From Protopterus annectens (Eukaryota > Chordata > Ceratodontiformes > Protopteridae), in the NCBI RefSeq assembly GCF_019279795.1, contig NC_056744.1, positions 1,506,263,643-1,506,327,642 of the forward strand: 64,000 nucleotides of DNA, read 5' to 3'. The translations under genes were made by a program, and so were the position numbers. Below the pieces are notes generated by a model that made no database searches, was not told where the DNA came from, and saw nothing but the letters and a program-made list of their open reading frames with translations. How positions within the stretch are numbered: the stretch's first letter is position 1; every line of letters begins with the position of its first letter. Below are positions 55,372 through 64,000 of this stretch, piece after piece.

Positions 55372-55655
55372 CCGATCTGCCTTTAGCTGCACTTAAAAAA
55401 TAAATAAATAAATAAGCAATGATACTACATCAGACTGGCATCATGTCATACAAACTATGTGCAGCAAATGTAGCAAACATCAAATAAATGAAATGTTTAT
55501 TCCAAGTTGTCAGCTTCACTATACTATTTTTTTTTCTATTCCTGTTACATTACTGAAAGACATTAAGCTTTAAACAGCTGTAATCCACATTTGTCAGGAT
55601 TATTCAAAAGGTTTATTTCACAAAATAATGACTTCCTCAGAATTCCAGAGAGACA
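55372..55655. other. No gene seen
   Basis: Non-coding, with a short (AAAT)n array near 55,396-55,412. Confidence 0.55.
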
Positions 55656-56754
55656 GAAAGATTAAAGGATTGTTTATTTATTTATTTATTATTTATTTAC
55701 ATTTGTTTACTGAGAAATTACGACTGGACGCAGGTCCTATTTCAGCGGATGCCCGGGTAGAAAAGCTCCACATCATGTACATGATAAATACAGATACAAA
55801 GTTGCAGCAAAGTAAACAGTATTACAGGTTGTTGGCTTTAATACAATAACTAGGTATTGATTATCAACAGTATGTACAGTAAATATTGCAAGTTAAGATA
55901 GTTTCTTGTCATTTATAATATTAGTAACAAAGTTGTCAGACAAGATTTTAAAGTATGTAAAGACAACTAGCTAATTCTAACTGTGGTTAGTAGTGGCGGT
56001 AGTATAGCTGGGTTAAGAGTCTAGGTGGGGCGGAGGTAAGGGTGGGGGTGTTAGTCTGGATTAGAACAAGGACAAAGCCAGTGCAAATTTAAGTGGAATT
56101 TGAGCGCAGTCTTGAAAGGGTGGAAGATTGTTCCAAAATTTTGATATGGTATATGTAAATATGGTTTCTCCTGCTGAGTATTTGGATTTGATAACAGTGA
56201 GTTGATTTTTCTTGCTTGATCTTAGGGGCCTAGTGGAGTGATACGGCTGGAGAAGGATTTGAAGGGAAGGGATGTTATGGGGGTGGTTGATAAGTTTATG
56301 AGCGAGGCTGAGATGATTAAAGTGAAGGAGTTGTGGGAGTTCTAGCCAGTTTAGTTCTTTAATGGAGATACAATGATGGCTGCGGTAGGAGGTTCCAGTG
56401 GCAAATTTGGCAATTTTGATGTAACAAGCATCCAGCTTGTGTAGGTCTGTCTGTCTAAGGTTGGTAAGTATGGGAGATGCATAAAGTAGGGTGGAGATTA
56501 GCTGGAAATTGGTTATGGAGATTCTAGCCGCCTTGGTTAGGATTTGGCAGCTTCAATGTAATGCATCAAGTTTCTTGTGAACTTTTTTTATTGTGAGAGA
56601 TATGTAGATATCAAATCTAAGTTTGTGGTCTATTTCCACACCGAGTAATTTTGTGTGTTCTGATGGAGGGATGATGGTATTGTCTTTGGCGAGAATGTTG
56701 AAGTGGGTGGGGTTTTGGCTGGCTTTGGAAGGTTGGAACAGGTGAGGTTTTGTC

Positions 56755-57426
56755 TTACTTGGGTTGAGTAGGAGCTGAGCATTGGATAGCCAGCATTCTA
56801 CAGAAGAGAATGATTCCTGTGTGATTTGTTGTAGTTCTGGTAGAGTGGGGCAGAGCAGATGAGAAGAGAGTCGTCTGCATACTGTTTAAGAGATGCTTGT
56901 GAGGTGGCAGTATGTAGGTTGTTAGTAAAAAGTGAGAATAGCAGAGGGCCAAGGCAGACCCTTGGGGAACTCTGAGAGTAACTGGGAGATGAGGTGATAG
57001 GTTATCGTCCCAGATTACTGATTGCTGGCACCCATGTAGAATGCTGTGGTACCAGTTGCAGGCTGACTGTAAGAAGGAGAGGTTGGGGGGAGTAGAGAGT
57101 AGTAGCTCATGAGATACCATGTCAAAGGCCTTTGAGAGATCTAGAAATATGGCAGTAGAGAAGAGGCCATTGTTTTTGTGATGAAGTATAGTGTTGGTGA
57201 AGGAGAGCAGAGCAGAGGTAGTGCTGTGATATGGCCTGAAACCATGTTGGGTTTTGGAGAGGAGATTATTAGCTAGGAGGTAGTTGGAGACCTGGGTGTT
57301 GATACATTTTTCAAGTGTCTTGGAGAGGTGAGAGGATAGCAATGGGGCTGTAATTGGAGAGGTCAGTGGTGGGGGTGCCTTTGTGGAGGGGAATGATATG
57401 GGAAATTTTCTATATTGAGGGAACAT
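56755..57426 (-). pseudogene. L2-like reverse transcriptase
   Basis: A 223-codon frame on the minus strand. 'HLSKTLEKCINTQVSNYLL' and 'TQHGFRPYHSTTSALLSFTN' form the fingers, 'FLDLSKAFDMVSH' holds the first catalytic aspartate and 'LRVPQGSALALCYSHFLL' is the decayed block before the second. The second-aspartate region reads 'LLNSMQTTLFSS' in place of an ADD motif, so catalysis would be lost even without the frameshifts. The thumb continues toward 56,600 in other frames. Confidence 0.8.
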
Positions 57427-57920
57427 AGCCTTCTGTTATGGAATGGTTGATTAGAATTGAAATTGTGTAGGCTAGTGTATCAACTGCAATTTTCAAGTAT
57501 TCAGAGGGGAGGTTGTCAGCTGTGAGTTTGGTGTGTTTACGTTTTGACAATAGTCTTATTATGTTGGAGGTAGGTACTGAGATGAAGAAGAAAAGAGGAG
57601 TGGGGGTTTAGGGTTAGGAGTTGGGGGGCTGTTGTAGGGAAGTGTTTGTTTAGAGATGTTATAGTTTCAGTGAAGTGTTTGTTAAAGGATTCAGCAATAC
57701 TGCTGGAGGAGGGGGGGAGTGGACGGCTGGGGGTATCAACCTTTCCTGGGTGGAGGATAGTGTTAATAGTGGACCAGAATTGCTTAGGGTTGTGGATGGT
57801 AGAGTTTAGGGTGGATTTATAGTAGAGAGATTTGTCTAATTTTATTTGCTTTTTGACTTTATTGTGCAGTTGAAGGAATGATTACCTATCTGAGTTATTT
57901 TTTGTTAGTCGCCAGTGCTT

Positions 57921-58822
57921 CTAGGCCTTATCTCTGGATTTCATTAGAATTCTGGTGGTCTTTTGTAACCTTGGGGCACACTTGGATCTGACTTTGGCAT
58001 TACTTACAGGAGCATGGGTGTTTAGGATGGAGAGGAAGGTACTGTTGAAGAAGTGGACAGCCTTATCTAGGTTGAGGTATTTTAGTGGTGACCAGTTCAT
58101 TTTTTGCATGGGAGAGATGAAGGAGTTGGGGTTGAAGTTGGACTTGTTCCGTATTTTCCTGTGGATAATGGGCTTGAGACTGTTTGTGTGGTGCTGAATT
58201 AGGAAAGTGGGGGAGTGGTCACTAAGACTGTCATGTAAGCAGCCTGCTAGGTAAGAGTGAAGGGCTTTGTTGACTAGGATCCAGTCAAGTAAGGTATGAT
58301 TGTTAGGGTTTTTGTTGATTCGGGTAGGGAATTGGATGAGTTGAGTGAACCCATGCAGATTAAGGTGAATGGCTGGGAGATTGTTATTACAGGATAGCCA
58401 GTTGATGTTAAAGTCACTGAAAGTGATGGTTTCCTGGGGTAGAGATAGAGTAGCCCAGCTCAAGAGATTTTCTAGAGGTGTGATATTTTTCCCTGGTGGG
58501 AAATAGCATCCTATGATAGTGATTGTTTTGTCTGGGTTTAGTTTGAGATTGCCTTAAAGGATTTCTTCATTGTTGTGGTGAGGGGCAGATGTGTTCAGGA
58601 GTTGAATATTGAGGTGGTATTTAAATATCAATGCTACACCACCTCCTTTTTGGACAATCTGTCTATGTGAAGGATGTTGTATTCAGGTGGAAGTATTTCC
58701 GCACTTTTGATGTGAGGTTTGAGCCAGGTTTCAGTTAGGAAGAGAATATCTGGGGAATATATGCTTATGCTTGCATGTAGTTTTTGGATTTTATTGCATA
58801 TGCTTCTGATGTTTAGGGACAT
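57921..58822 (-). pseudogene. L2-like apurinic-type endonuclease
   Basis: 58,822-58,634 starts 'MSLNIRSICNKIQKLHASI' and includes 'FLTETWLKPH', where the glutamate coordinates the catalytic metal. 58,463-57,921 continues with 'ITFSDFNINWLS' (a decayed GDFN block), 'HTLLDWILVN' and 'LSDHSPTFLI' (the SDH block). The two parts are in different frames. It would nick the target to prime reverse transcription. Confidence 0.8.
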
Positions 58823-58913
58823 TATAAGTAGGTCTGTTGTTTTTTATTGGCTAGGAGTTGAGTTGTGGGGGCGGGTTGCTTGGACTAGGGCTTGTGGTTG
58901 GGTTGGATTTTGG

Positions 58914-58940
58914 AGGACCAGGGTTTGGATGGATGTCTCC
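58914..58940 (-). other. 2A-like motif GDIHPNPGP in L2-like ORF
   Basis: The nine residues lie at about positions 74-82 of the minus frame 59,159-58,851, preceded by 'LYKIALA' and followed by a proline-rich linker before the endonuclease. The core D-x-x-x-NPGP of ribosome-skipping 2A peptides is intact, but histidine replaces the usual glutamate. 2A-like sequences are documented near the N-termini of some LINEs. If active, it would release the N-terminal part from the endonuclease-RT. Confidence 0.7.
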
Positions 58941-59041
58941 AGCGAGGGCTATTTTATAGAGGGTATTTCGGATATGTTTTATATACATAGTAAATTGCTT
59001 ATGATATCTTAGGGTTATTTTATTTTTGGGTCTGTTAGGTG

Positions 59042-59239
59042 TTAGATAATGGAGTGTGTGTGTATTGGGAGGATGTTTTTGGTGGCAGGGTTTGTGTAGT
59101 TGTAGTGTAAATGTTTGAGGGAGTGTGTTGAGCGAGTACAGTGGAAGTTGTTGGGGCATGTTACTGTGGAGCCTTGGTAGGATGTAATGTGAGCAAGAAC
59201 TATGCAGGTTAGGATTGTTATTATATTAGGTAGTAGCAT
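59042..59239 (-). pseudogene. N-terminal signal-like segment of L2-like ORF
   Basis: The frame opens 'MLLPNIITILTCIVLAHITS', a hydrophobic stretch with signal-peptide character, and runs 65 codons. The 2A-containing frame (59,159-58,851) overlaps it in a different register, so one frameshift separates them. The start ATG lies just downstream of the GC-rich leader. Confidence 0.55.
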
Positions 59240-59420
59240 GATTGTGTTGGATGTAGGGGAAGGGGTGACTAGTGGTGTAGCCTAATTTGGTGGTAATTAG
59301 GGTGGAATTAAGGCTAAGAATAAATGTAGAGGTTCTAGGGGCAGTGGAAATAGGGGGCAGGGAGGGGAGCGAAGTGAGCATAGTGAACAGAGCGGGCTAG
59401 AACCCCCCGGCTAAAGATTG

Positions 59421-60020
59421 CAGGGTAAGTGTCTAAATTGCCACATTGTTAGGAGTTATTAGAATCTAGTAGGGAATACAATCTATAGACCTGATTTCAG
59501 CTGTGTCCTATCTGGGTAGATACCTAGTTTGAAGCAGACAAAAAGTGGCAGTTTAAGTACATTTTTGCCTCTATTTTACAACTGGGCAATTCCAGTGTAT
59601 CTACTGGTTTACCTCTGTTTTGCCTAGAGCTTTATCTTGGTTTACTGATAATTAAAAGAAAAAGTTTAACTGGGGAATATATTTACAGCTGATGGGGGTG
59701 GGGAGCAGCTGCTATCCCTAGCCTTGGGTAGAGCAAGTTATTTCTGCTTTAGACCAGGTACTTTCTACAGTAACAGGCTAAGAGGGAAACATATCTAGAC
59801 ACCTACAGTAACTTATTTTCTTTTTAAAGCCCTTAAGTCCTTGTGGCCGGTTTCTTCACTACAGATGAGGTCAGTGGCCAAGAATTCAGCAAGTGGAGGA
59901 CTGAAAGAGATCCCGCTCACAGGGATAGTGGTCAAGTATCCCCAAAGGTGTGGTTTCTAGTTCATATGGTGGTCATAATAAAAGGACATTGTAAGAACTT
60001 TTAAGTCCTTCTTTCTCTTG
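59421..60020. other. No gene seen
   Basis: Non-coding sequence between the L2-like leader and the CR1 ORF1 scrap. Confidence 0.5.
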
Positions 60021-60149
60021 AGGACACCAGACCCCCATTGCTTCTTTAAAAAGTCCTATTTATAACAGATGAAATGTCGTGCAGCATGGTCACAGAGGGA
60101 TAGAAGTTCTCTAGGAACCAGTGGATTGTACAGAAGATCATTAGTGTCA

Positions 60150-60385
60150 AAAGGAAGAATGTGTGGAAATCCAGGAAGAGTCCTGGGAAAAAAGAGAGAT
60201 AGTGCCCAATGACACAGGAGAACAGTATGTCTGTTCCTGACAGTATGGGATGACATGCTAGATAGACCAAACTGCTTTGCCACAGATGGTCTTCACTTGT
60301 CATAATGGCAAAGGCTCTTGTCTCACACACAGTGTCTGTTTCAGGCAATGTCCCAAGAAAAACTGGCATGATTTAAATCTGCAGG
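60150..60385 (+). pseudogene. CR1 ORF1 esterase, C-terminal scrap
   Basis: 'LTVWDDMLDRPNCFATDGLH' (about 60,240-60,296) matches the block V region of the esterase in CR1 copies 2 and 5, and here both the aspartate and histidine of 'DGLH' (60,285-60,296) are kept. No ORF2 follows. Confidence 0.65.
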
Positions 60386-60700
60386 CATTGGCAAGCTCTA
60401 CTGTATCCGTCATTTAACAAGTTTTTTGTAAACTTCTCAACCACATGGGTGCATTCTCTTTGCATATAAATAATAAATCGTCAATTAAAATGAAAATAGT
60501 ACATTACATATTTCTCAGACATCATGTATATACAAACCTTCCTCTTGTATAGGGAGGAAAAAAGGGCTGCATCCATTGCAGTACTTTTTAACTGATAATT
60601 AACATTATCACATTCAAAATAAGTTATTTTGTTAACAAAACTCTCTTAACTTTAGCAGATACTCTAAAACCGAATCCTTATTTAAATGCTATTCAGAGCT
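60386..60700. other. No gene seen
   Basis: Non-coding AT-rich sequence. Confidence 0.5.
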
Positions 60701-61150
60701 GCTATACAAAAAAACATATTCTGCCGGTTTACTTTCAGTTATGCATATTGCACACGTGCGAACAGCAATTGTGCGAAAGGCTGTTTGCAAGATTTGCAAA
60801 CACCAAATGGAAAAAGGTTCAAATGTGCAATGAGTGAATGCACTTTGACATTTGCTCATTGCACATTTGATATGCTCATTGCACATTTGATATTGTGGGG
60901 CGGATTGCACTATAGTGGGGATCGGGAAATGGTCCCTTTCCCCACTTGTAGTATGATCTCAGAGTTAGAATATTAAAGTAGGGGGGTGTGGGGGGGCACA
61001 GGACGGCTTGCCCCCTGCTTTAAACCTTATTACATTTTTGTTTCAAATTAATATTCGAAAAACAGCAAATCTGCTTTTCGATTTGCTGTTTTTTGAACAT
61101 TAAGTACTATCACTGTTTTCGCTTTTGTGGTTACGAGTCGCTCATATGAG
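60701..61150. repeat. Foldback-rich segment
   Basis: Two perfect 20-bp tandem units (60,854-60,873 and 60,874-60,893, 'gctcattgcacatttgatat') are partly complementary to 60,821-60,834. A 14-bp stem with an 8-bp loop forms between 61,058-61,071 and 61,080-61,093. No coding sequence is supported; the overlapping short frames on both strands are a by-product of the inverted repeats. Confidence 0.7.
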
Positions 61151-61304
61151 CATTTGAACCACTGTGATTCAGCTTTGTAAAGGTAAACCATTCTCCACTA
61201 GTGTGTAGCTTAACAATGTCCTTAGTAATAAAAACCTAGGGCGGTGTTCATAGTTTTTGCAATATGCCATCTAGGGAAGTTGTTCTGATTACAAAGAACT
61301 GCTA

Positions 61305-61405
61305 AGAACATGCAAACTTCACATAGGCATTGGTGGGAATTCAGGCTCAAACCCTGAACATTGTATTTGGGAAGTGAGGAAGACCTTAATTATAATCCCA
61401 CCCTC
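61305..61405 (-). mobile_element. tRNA-like SINE fragment
   Basis: Minus-strand 'agggtttgagcctga' (61,341-61,355) is B-box-like. The adjacent plus-strand 'aacatgcaaacttcacatag' is the kind of body seen in tRNA-headed SINEs. Degraded. Confidence 0.5.
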
Positions 61406-62205
61406 TAATACCAAGACATTCAGTATATCTTAAAGTTTCAGCAAAAAGACAATCCCACACTAACTGTAACCATAAGCACTCAGTCTTCCTCCTTTTAACA
61501 CTCCCAGCACCCAACGAAGTGTTTTAATGAATTCCCAAGTACTTCACTCTGTTAATGAGATGGCTATTTGAGAAAGCGAAGTACACGAAATGTACCTAGC
61601 AAGAAAGGGTCCAAGCCAATGCCTACAACTCCAGTAAATGCTAATATTTCTGGCATCTTCAGGGAAAGAGTTAGGTAGTAGCAGGAAACCTGTGCCTGAG
61701 TTGGCAAAATATTATATACCTTTTCCAGCAGGCGTTACTTCATAGAAATATATGGTTAGTAGCAGTAAATCTAAACTTGAAGTACACTTGTCAGAAAGTA
61801 CTGGACTTCTGTTGGAATAGGAGCTGGAAACAATCCTAAGTAAGAGCTGACGCAGACTAAACTCCCAGATCCCACTTTACAAACCGCAGGGAGGTCATCA
61901 ACAGAGTTTATCATTATTGGTGGCAAGGGGCATCTTGATTAAAAAGAGGTTGTTGTACCAAATGTTTCTTTTTTTGAGGGAAGGGACTAGAGGCAGAATT
62001 ATTACAGTATCTGTTAGAATGCTGATTAGCAATTCTATTCATAACTCATGATTTTCCTTTTTCAGGATGTTTGAGCATAAAGTATCCAAAAAGAGGCTTA
62101 TGTAGATTTATTTATTGACCTGGCATTATAAAAGATATAACTGTGTACTGCAAAACTTGTAAACAGTTTAAAAATGTTGGTACGGTAGAAAATAAAGATA
62201 GGGTA
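61406..62205. other. No gene seen
   Basis: Non-coding sequence outside the Gypsy LTR. Confidence 0.5.
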
Positions 62206-62457
62206 TGTTACTCGTCTTGTACATACTAATAAGACAAAGGGGCTTGGGTGTTCATTTAAGTAGTTTATTGCATAAAAACAAATCAGGATGGATGGCAGAA
62301 ACATTAAACTTAAACAAACTATCTAACTGACTGACTACTACACACATGCATGCTTTCACTCTGGCTGATCAATCAAAATGGCAATCTTGCTTGCACGTGC
62401 TCAGTACTTATATCCACTTGCCCACTGAGTGGAAGCTTCTTAAAGGTATATCACACA
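62206..62457 (-). repeat. Gypsy 3' LTR
   Basis: Read minus, the segment begins 'tgtgtgatatacc' right after a purine-rich tract ('gagtgaggaggtaga', a polypurine-tract candidate) and ends 'gacgagtaaca', giving TG...CA ends. It contains a TATA-like 'gatataagta' and a polyadenylation signal 'caataaac' about 90 bp before the end. Length is about 250 bp. The 5' LTR lies outside the window. Confidence 0.75.
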
Positions 62458-62556
62458 CTCTGATCTACCTCCTCACTCTTTACTGACCTGTTTCATATAG
62501 GCAATGACATTTGAATAGGCAAGCAATTATACAAACAGTAATAAACAAAACAACAG

Positions 62557-64000
62557 TCATGTCCATGTTGTCATGTATCTGGAACTAGGTCTGGAAATGC
62601 AACCTGATCTCATAATGTAATAGTTGGGACTGGGATTATCAACAAGGACAGTCACCGAGGAATGTTTTACTTCAGGACTTTCAGGAATTTTCTCAGGAGA
62701 AGGGATTGCCAACAGAATGCGCTCTGTAACAGGAACATTGAACAAGTCACTCTAAGAATTAGCGTATGTGTCACAGGCAAGATGCTGTAACACTGGCTCA
62801 GACAAATAAATGTTCTGATTCTACCTAAATTCCATTCCTTGTGATTCCACAATGTATGATCTGAGCTCTTGACACAAACTTTTCACAAATCCGATGTGAT
62901 CAAAACCTTTTGATATCTTCATCCTCACTATCCCTCTTTCTTTTAATGAACACAGTGGTTTGCTGGTCTTATCATAGTAGGACGTCTGGGACAAACACTT
63001 TTTCAACAATTGGGTCTTCATTGCTTTGTTGTTTTTAGCACATGGATCCAATAAATTGCTACTGATTGGTTATGTGGTTCAAGTTTTTCTTGACATAAGT
63101 CTCTGGGCAGGTGAACCAAGATGAATATCGCATGGAATGTTTCTGAGATTTAGCAAGTTTAGAAAAACATTGGTATTGTCATGTTTGGATTTCTTTAACA
63201 GCTGTTTTGCACTTTGAGCTGCAAGTTCAGCCAAACTGTTTGACCGCAGGTACTCAAGACTACTCATAATATGAACAAAGCCCAATGTTTCTGCAAATTT
63301 CTTGAACTGCTGCCTTGTAAACTGTGCACCATTGTCTGAAATAACTGTGCAGATTACCATGGACACATGTGACAGTACTGGATGTTAGGTTAGGAAGTAG
63401 GTTAATCTTGAACCAATTTGAATAAGAGTCCACTAATACCAAGAAATTTTGACCATTCCACTCAAAGATATCATTGGCTACTGTCAACCAAGGTAGTTCA
63501 GGAATCTGGCTTAACTTAAGTGGTACTTTTTGTTGACGTGGCTTTGTACTATTACATACTGAAGAAGATTAAAGGACTTTCTTGATATCTTTCGACATAA
63601 GAAAACCAAAATACTAGTTTTCTCACTCTTCTTTTGGTAGAGTCAGTTCCCGGGTGGCCATGAGGCAAGATGTTAATGTACTCTTGTAAGGATTTTAGAA
63701 AAATCACTTTTGGACCTTTCATGATGATACCATTGTCTTACAAAATCCCATCTCTGTGTGGAAAATAATGCTGCATATCTATTGGTAAACAAGATTGTTC
63801 TGATGGCCATCCTCAACTGATAGAGGTTAAGCTTCTGGAGAATTGGTTCAGAAACTGTGTGAGTTCTAAGTTTATCAAGATGCGTGAAAAAAGAATTTCT
63901 CACTTCCATGGCTTCAGAATCAAGTTGCTGATTTTCATGGTTTTCTTTGGTTTTCCTGGGTGATCAGGATAAGGTATCAACAAGATAAAGAAGTTTGCCT
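62557..64000 (-). pseudogene. Gypsy pol remnant, integrase region
   Basis: Minus strand running in from beyond the window edge. 63,909-63,673 is the stretch after RNase H ('SEPILQKLNLYQ'). Near 63,680-63,610, 'ILPHGHPGTDSTKRRVRKLV' is the eroded HHCC zinc region. 63,487-63,400 has 'NDIFEWNGQNFLVLVDSYSN' with the first integrase aspartate. 'ISDNGAQFT' (about 63,345-63,320) holds the second, and 'SNSLAELAAQ' about 36 residues further the glutamate, so the DDE triad is visible. 62,745-62,557 is the C-terminal tail. Stops and frameshifts abound. The enzyme would insert the cDNA copy into chromosomes; this copy cannot. Confidence 0.82.

Larger units (their letters stand above)
55656..59420 (-). 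mobile_element. L2-like LINE, near full length, minus strand
   Basis: About 3.75 kb. The minus strand reads 5' GC-rich leader (59,420-59,240), N-terminal domain with signal-like segment and 2A-like motif (59,239-58,851), endonuclease (58,822-57,921), RT (57,426-56,7xx) and a 3' end with an (AAAT)-type tail near 55,660-55,690. There is one ORF rather than two. The RT motif 'FLDLSKAFDMVSHELLL' with 'TQHGFRPYHSTTSALLSFTN' fits L2-related elements and not the CR1 family seen elsewhere in the window. Frameshifts break the frame at several places. Confidence 0.82.

Noticed and set aside
1..64000. CRISPR arrays, operons, ribosome binding sites, prokaryotic promoters or rRNA genes
   Set aside because: No regularly spaced short repeats with unique spacers, no bacterial gene packing and no rRNA sequence were seen; the DNA is clearly eukaryotic.

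Overview
The window looks like nuclear DNA from a vertebrate with a large, repeat-rich genome. It is AT-rich, has long microsatellites and no bacterial-style gene organisation, and nearly all recognisable coding sequence belongs to decayed transposable elements. The mix (CR1 with an esterase ORF1, an L2-like LINE, an L1/Tx1-type LINE, Penelope-like elements, DIRS tyrosine-recombinase retrotransposons, Gypsy, Harbinger, tRNA-derived SINEs) fits a lungfish, coelacanth, amphibian or similar genome. Lungfish is only a guess from this repeat mix. No complete host gene is visible. One 96-bp segment at 53,743-53,838 looks like a real internal coding exon (coiled-coil frame with strong splice sites at both ends).

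Layout. 1-2.5 kb: a 5'-truncated Penelope-like element (PLE) with its GIY-YIG endonuclease, bracketed by 80-bp direct repeats, followed by AT arrays, a palindrome and a SINE. 4.7-6.8 kb: CR1 copy 1. 7.0-7.4 kb: a LINE RT scrap on the minus strand. 10.3-11.2 kb: a Harbinger transposase remnant. 14.0 kb: first copy of an unnamed A-tailed repeat. 17.1-23.5 kb: an old A-rich L1/Tx1-type LINE plus a second fragment. 23.6-27 kb: CR1 copy 2. 27.3-28.0 kb: a Tx1-type 3' fragment and a tRNA-derived SINE. 28.5-31 kb: CR1 copy 3, carrying the second copy of the unnamed repeat with target duplication. 31.8-33.85 kb: a minus-strand PLE with a 75-bp inverted repeat. 34.4-37.0 kb: CR1 copy 4, the best preserved.

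37.2-51 kb is the structural centre: one CR1 copy (copy 5) is split into three pieces by two DIRS elements in opposite orientations. DIRS-A (minus, 38.84-43.35 kb) is older and internally deleted. DIRS-B (plus, 43.85-50.09 kb) is nearly full length, with gag, RT, RNase H, tyrosine recombinase, inverted termini and an internal complementary region. 54.9-55.4 kb: a MITE with about 80-bp inverted termini and telomere-like internal repeats. 55.7-59.4 kb: a near-complete minus-strand L2-like LINE whose N-terminus carries a signal-like segment and a 2A-like motif. 60.2 kb: a CR1 ORF1 scrap. 62.2-64 kb: the 3' part of a Gypsy element with its LTR.

The elements do not form a pathway; they are layered insertions. 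CR1, Tx1 and L2 reverse transcriptases are the kind of machinery that could have mobilised the SINEs and the A-tailed repeat. The nesting order gives relative ages: CR1 copy 5 is older than both DIRS elements, and CR1 copy 3 is older than the unnamed repeat. Nearly every coding frame has stops or frameshifts, so everything recognised here is probably inactive as it stands.
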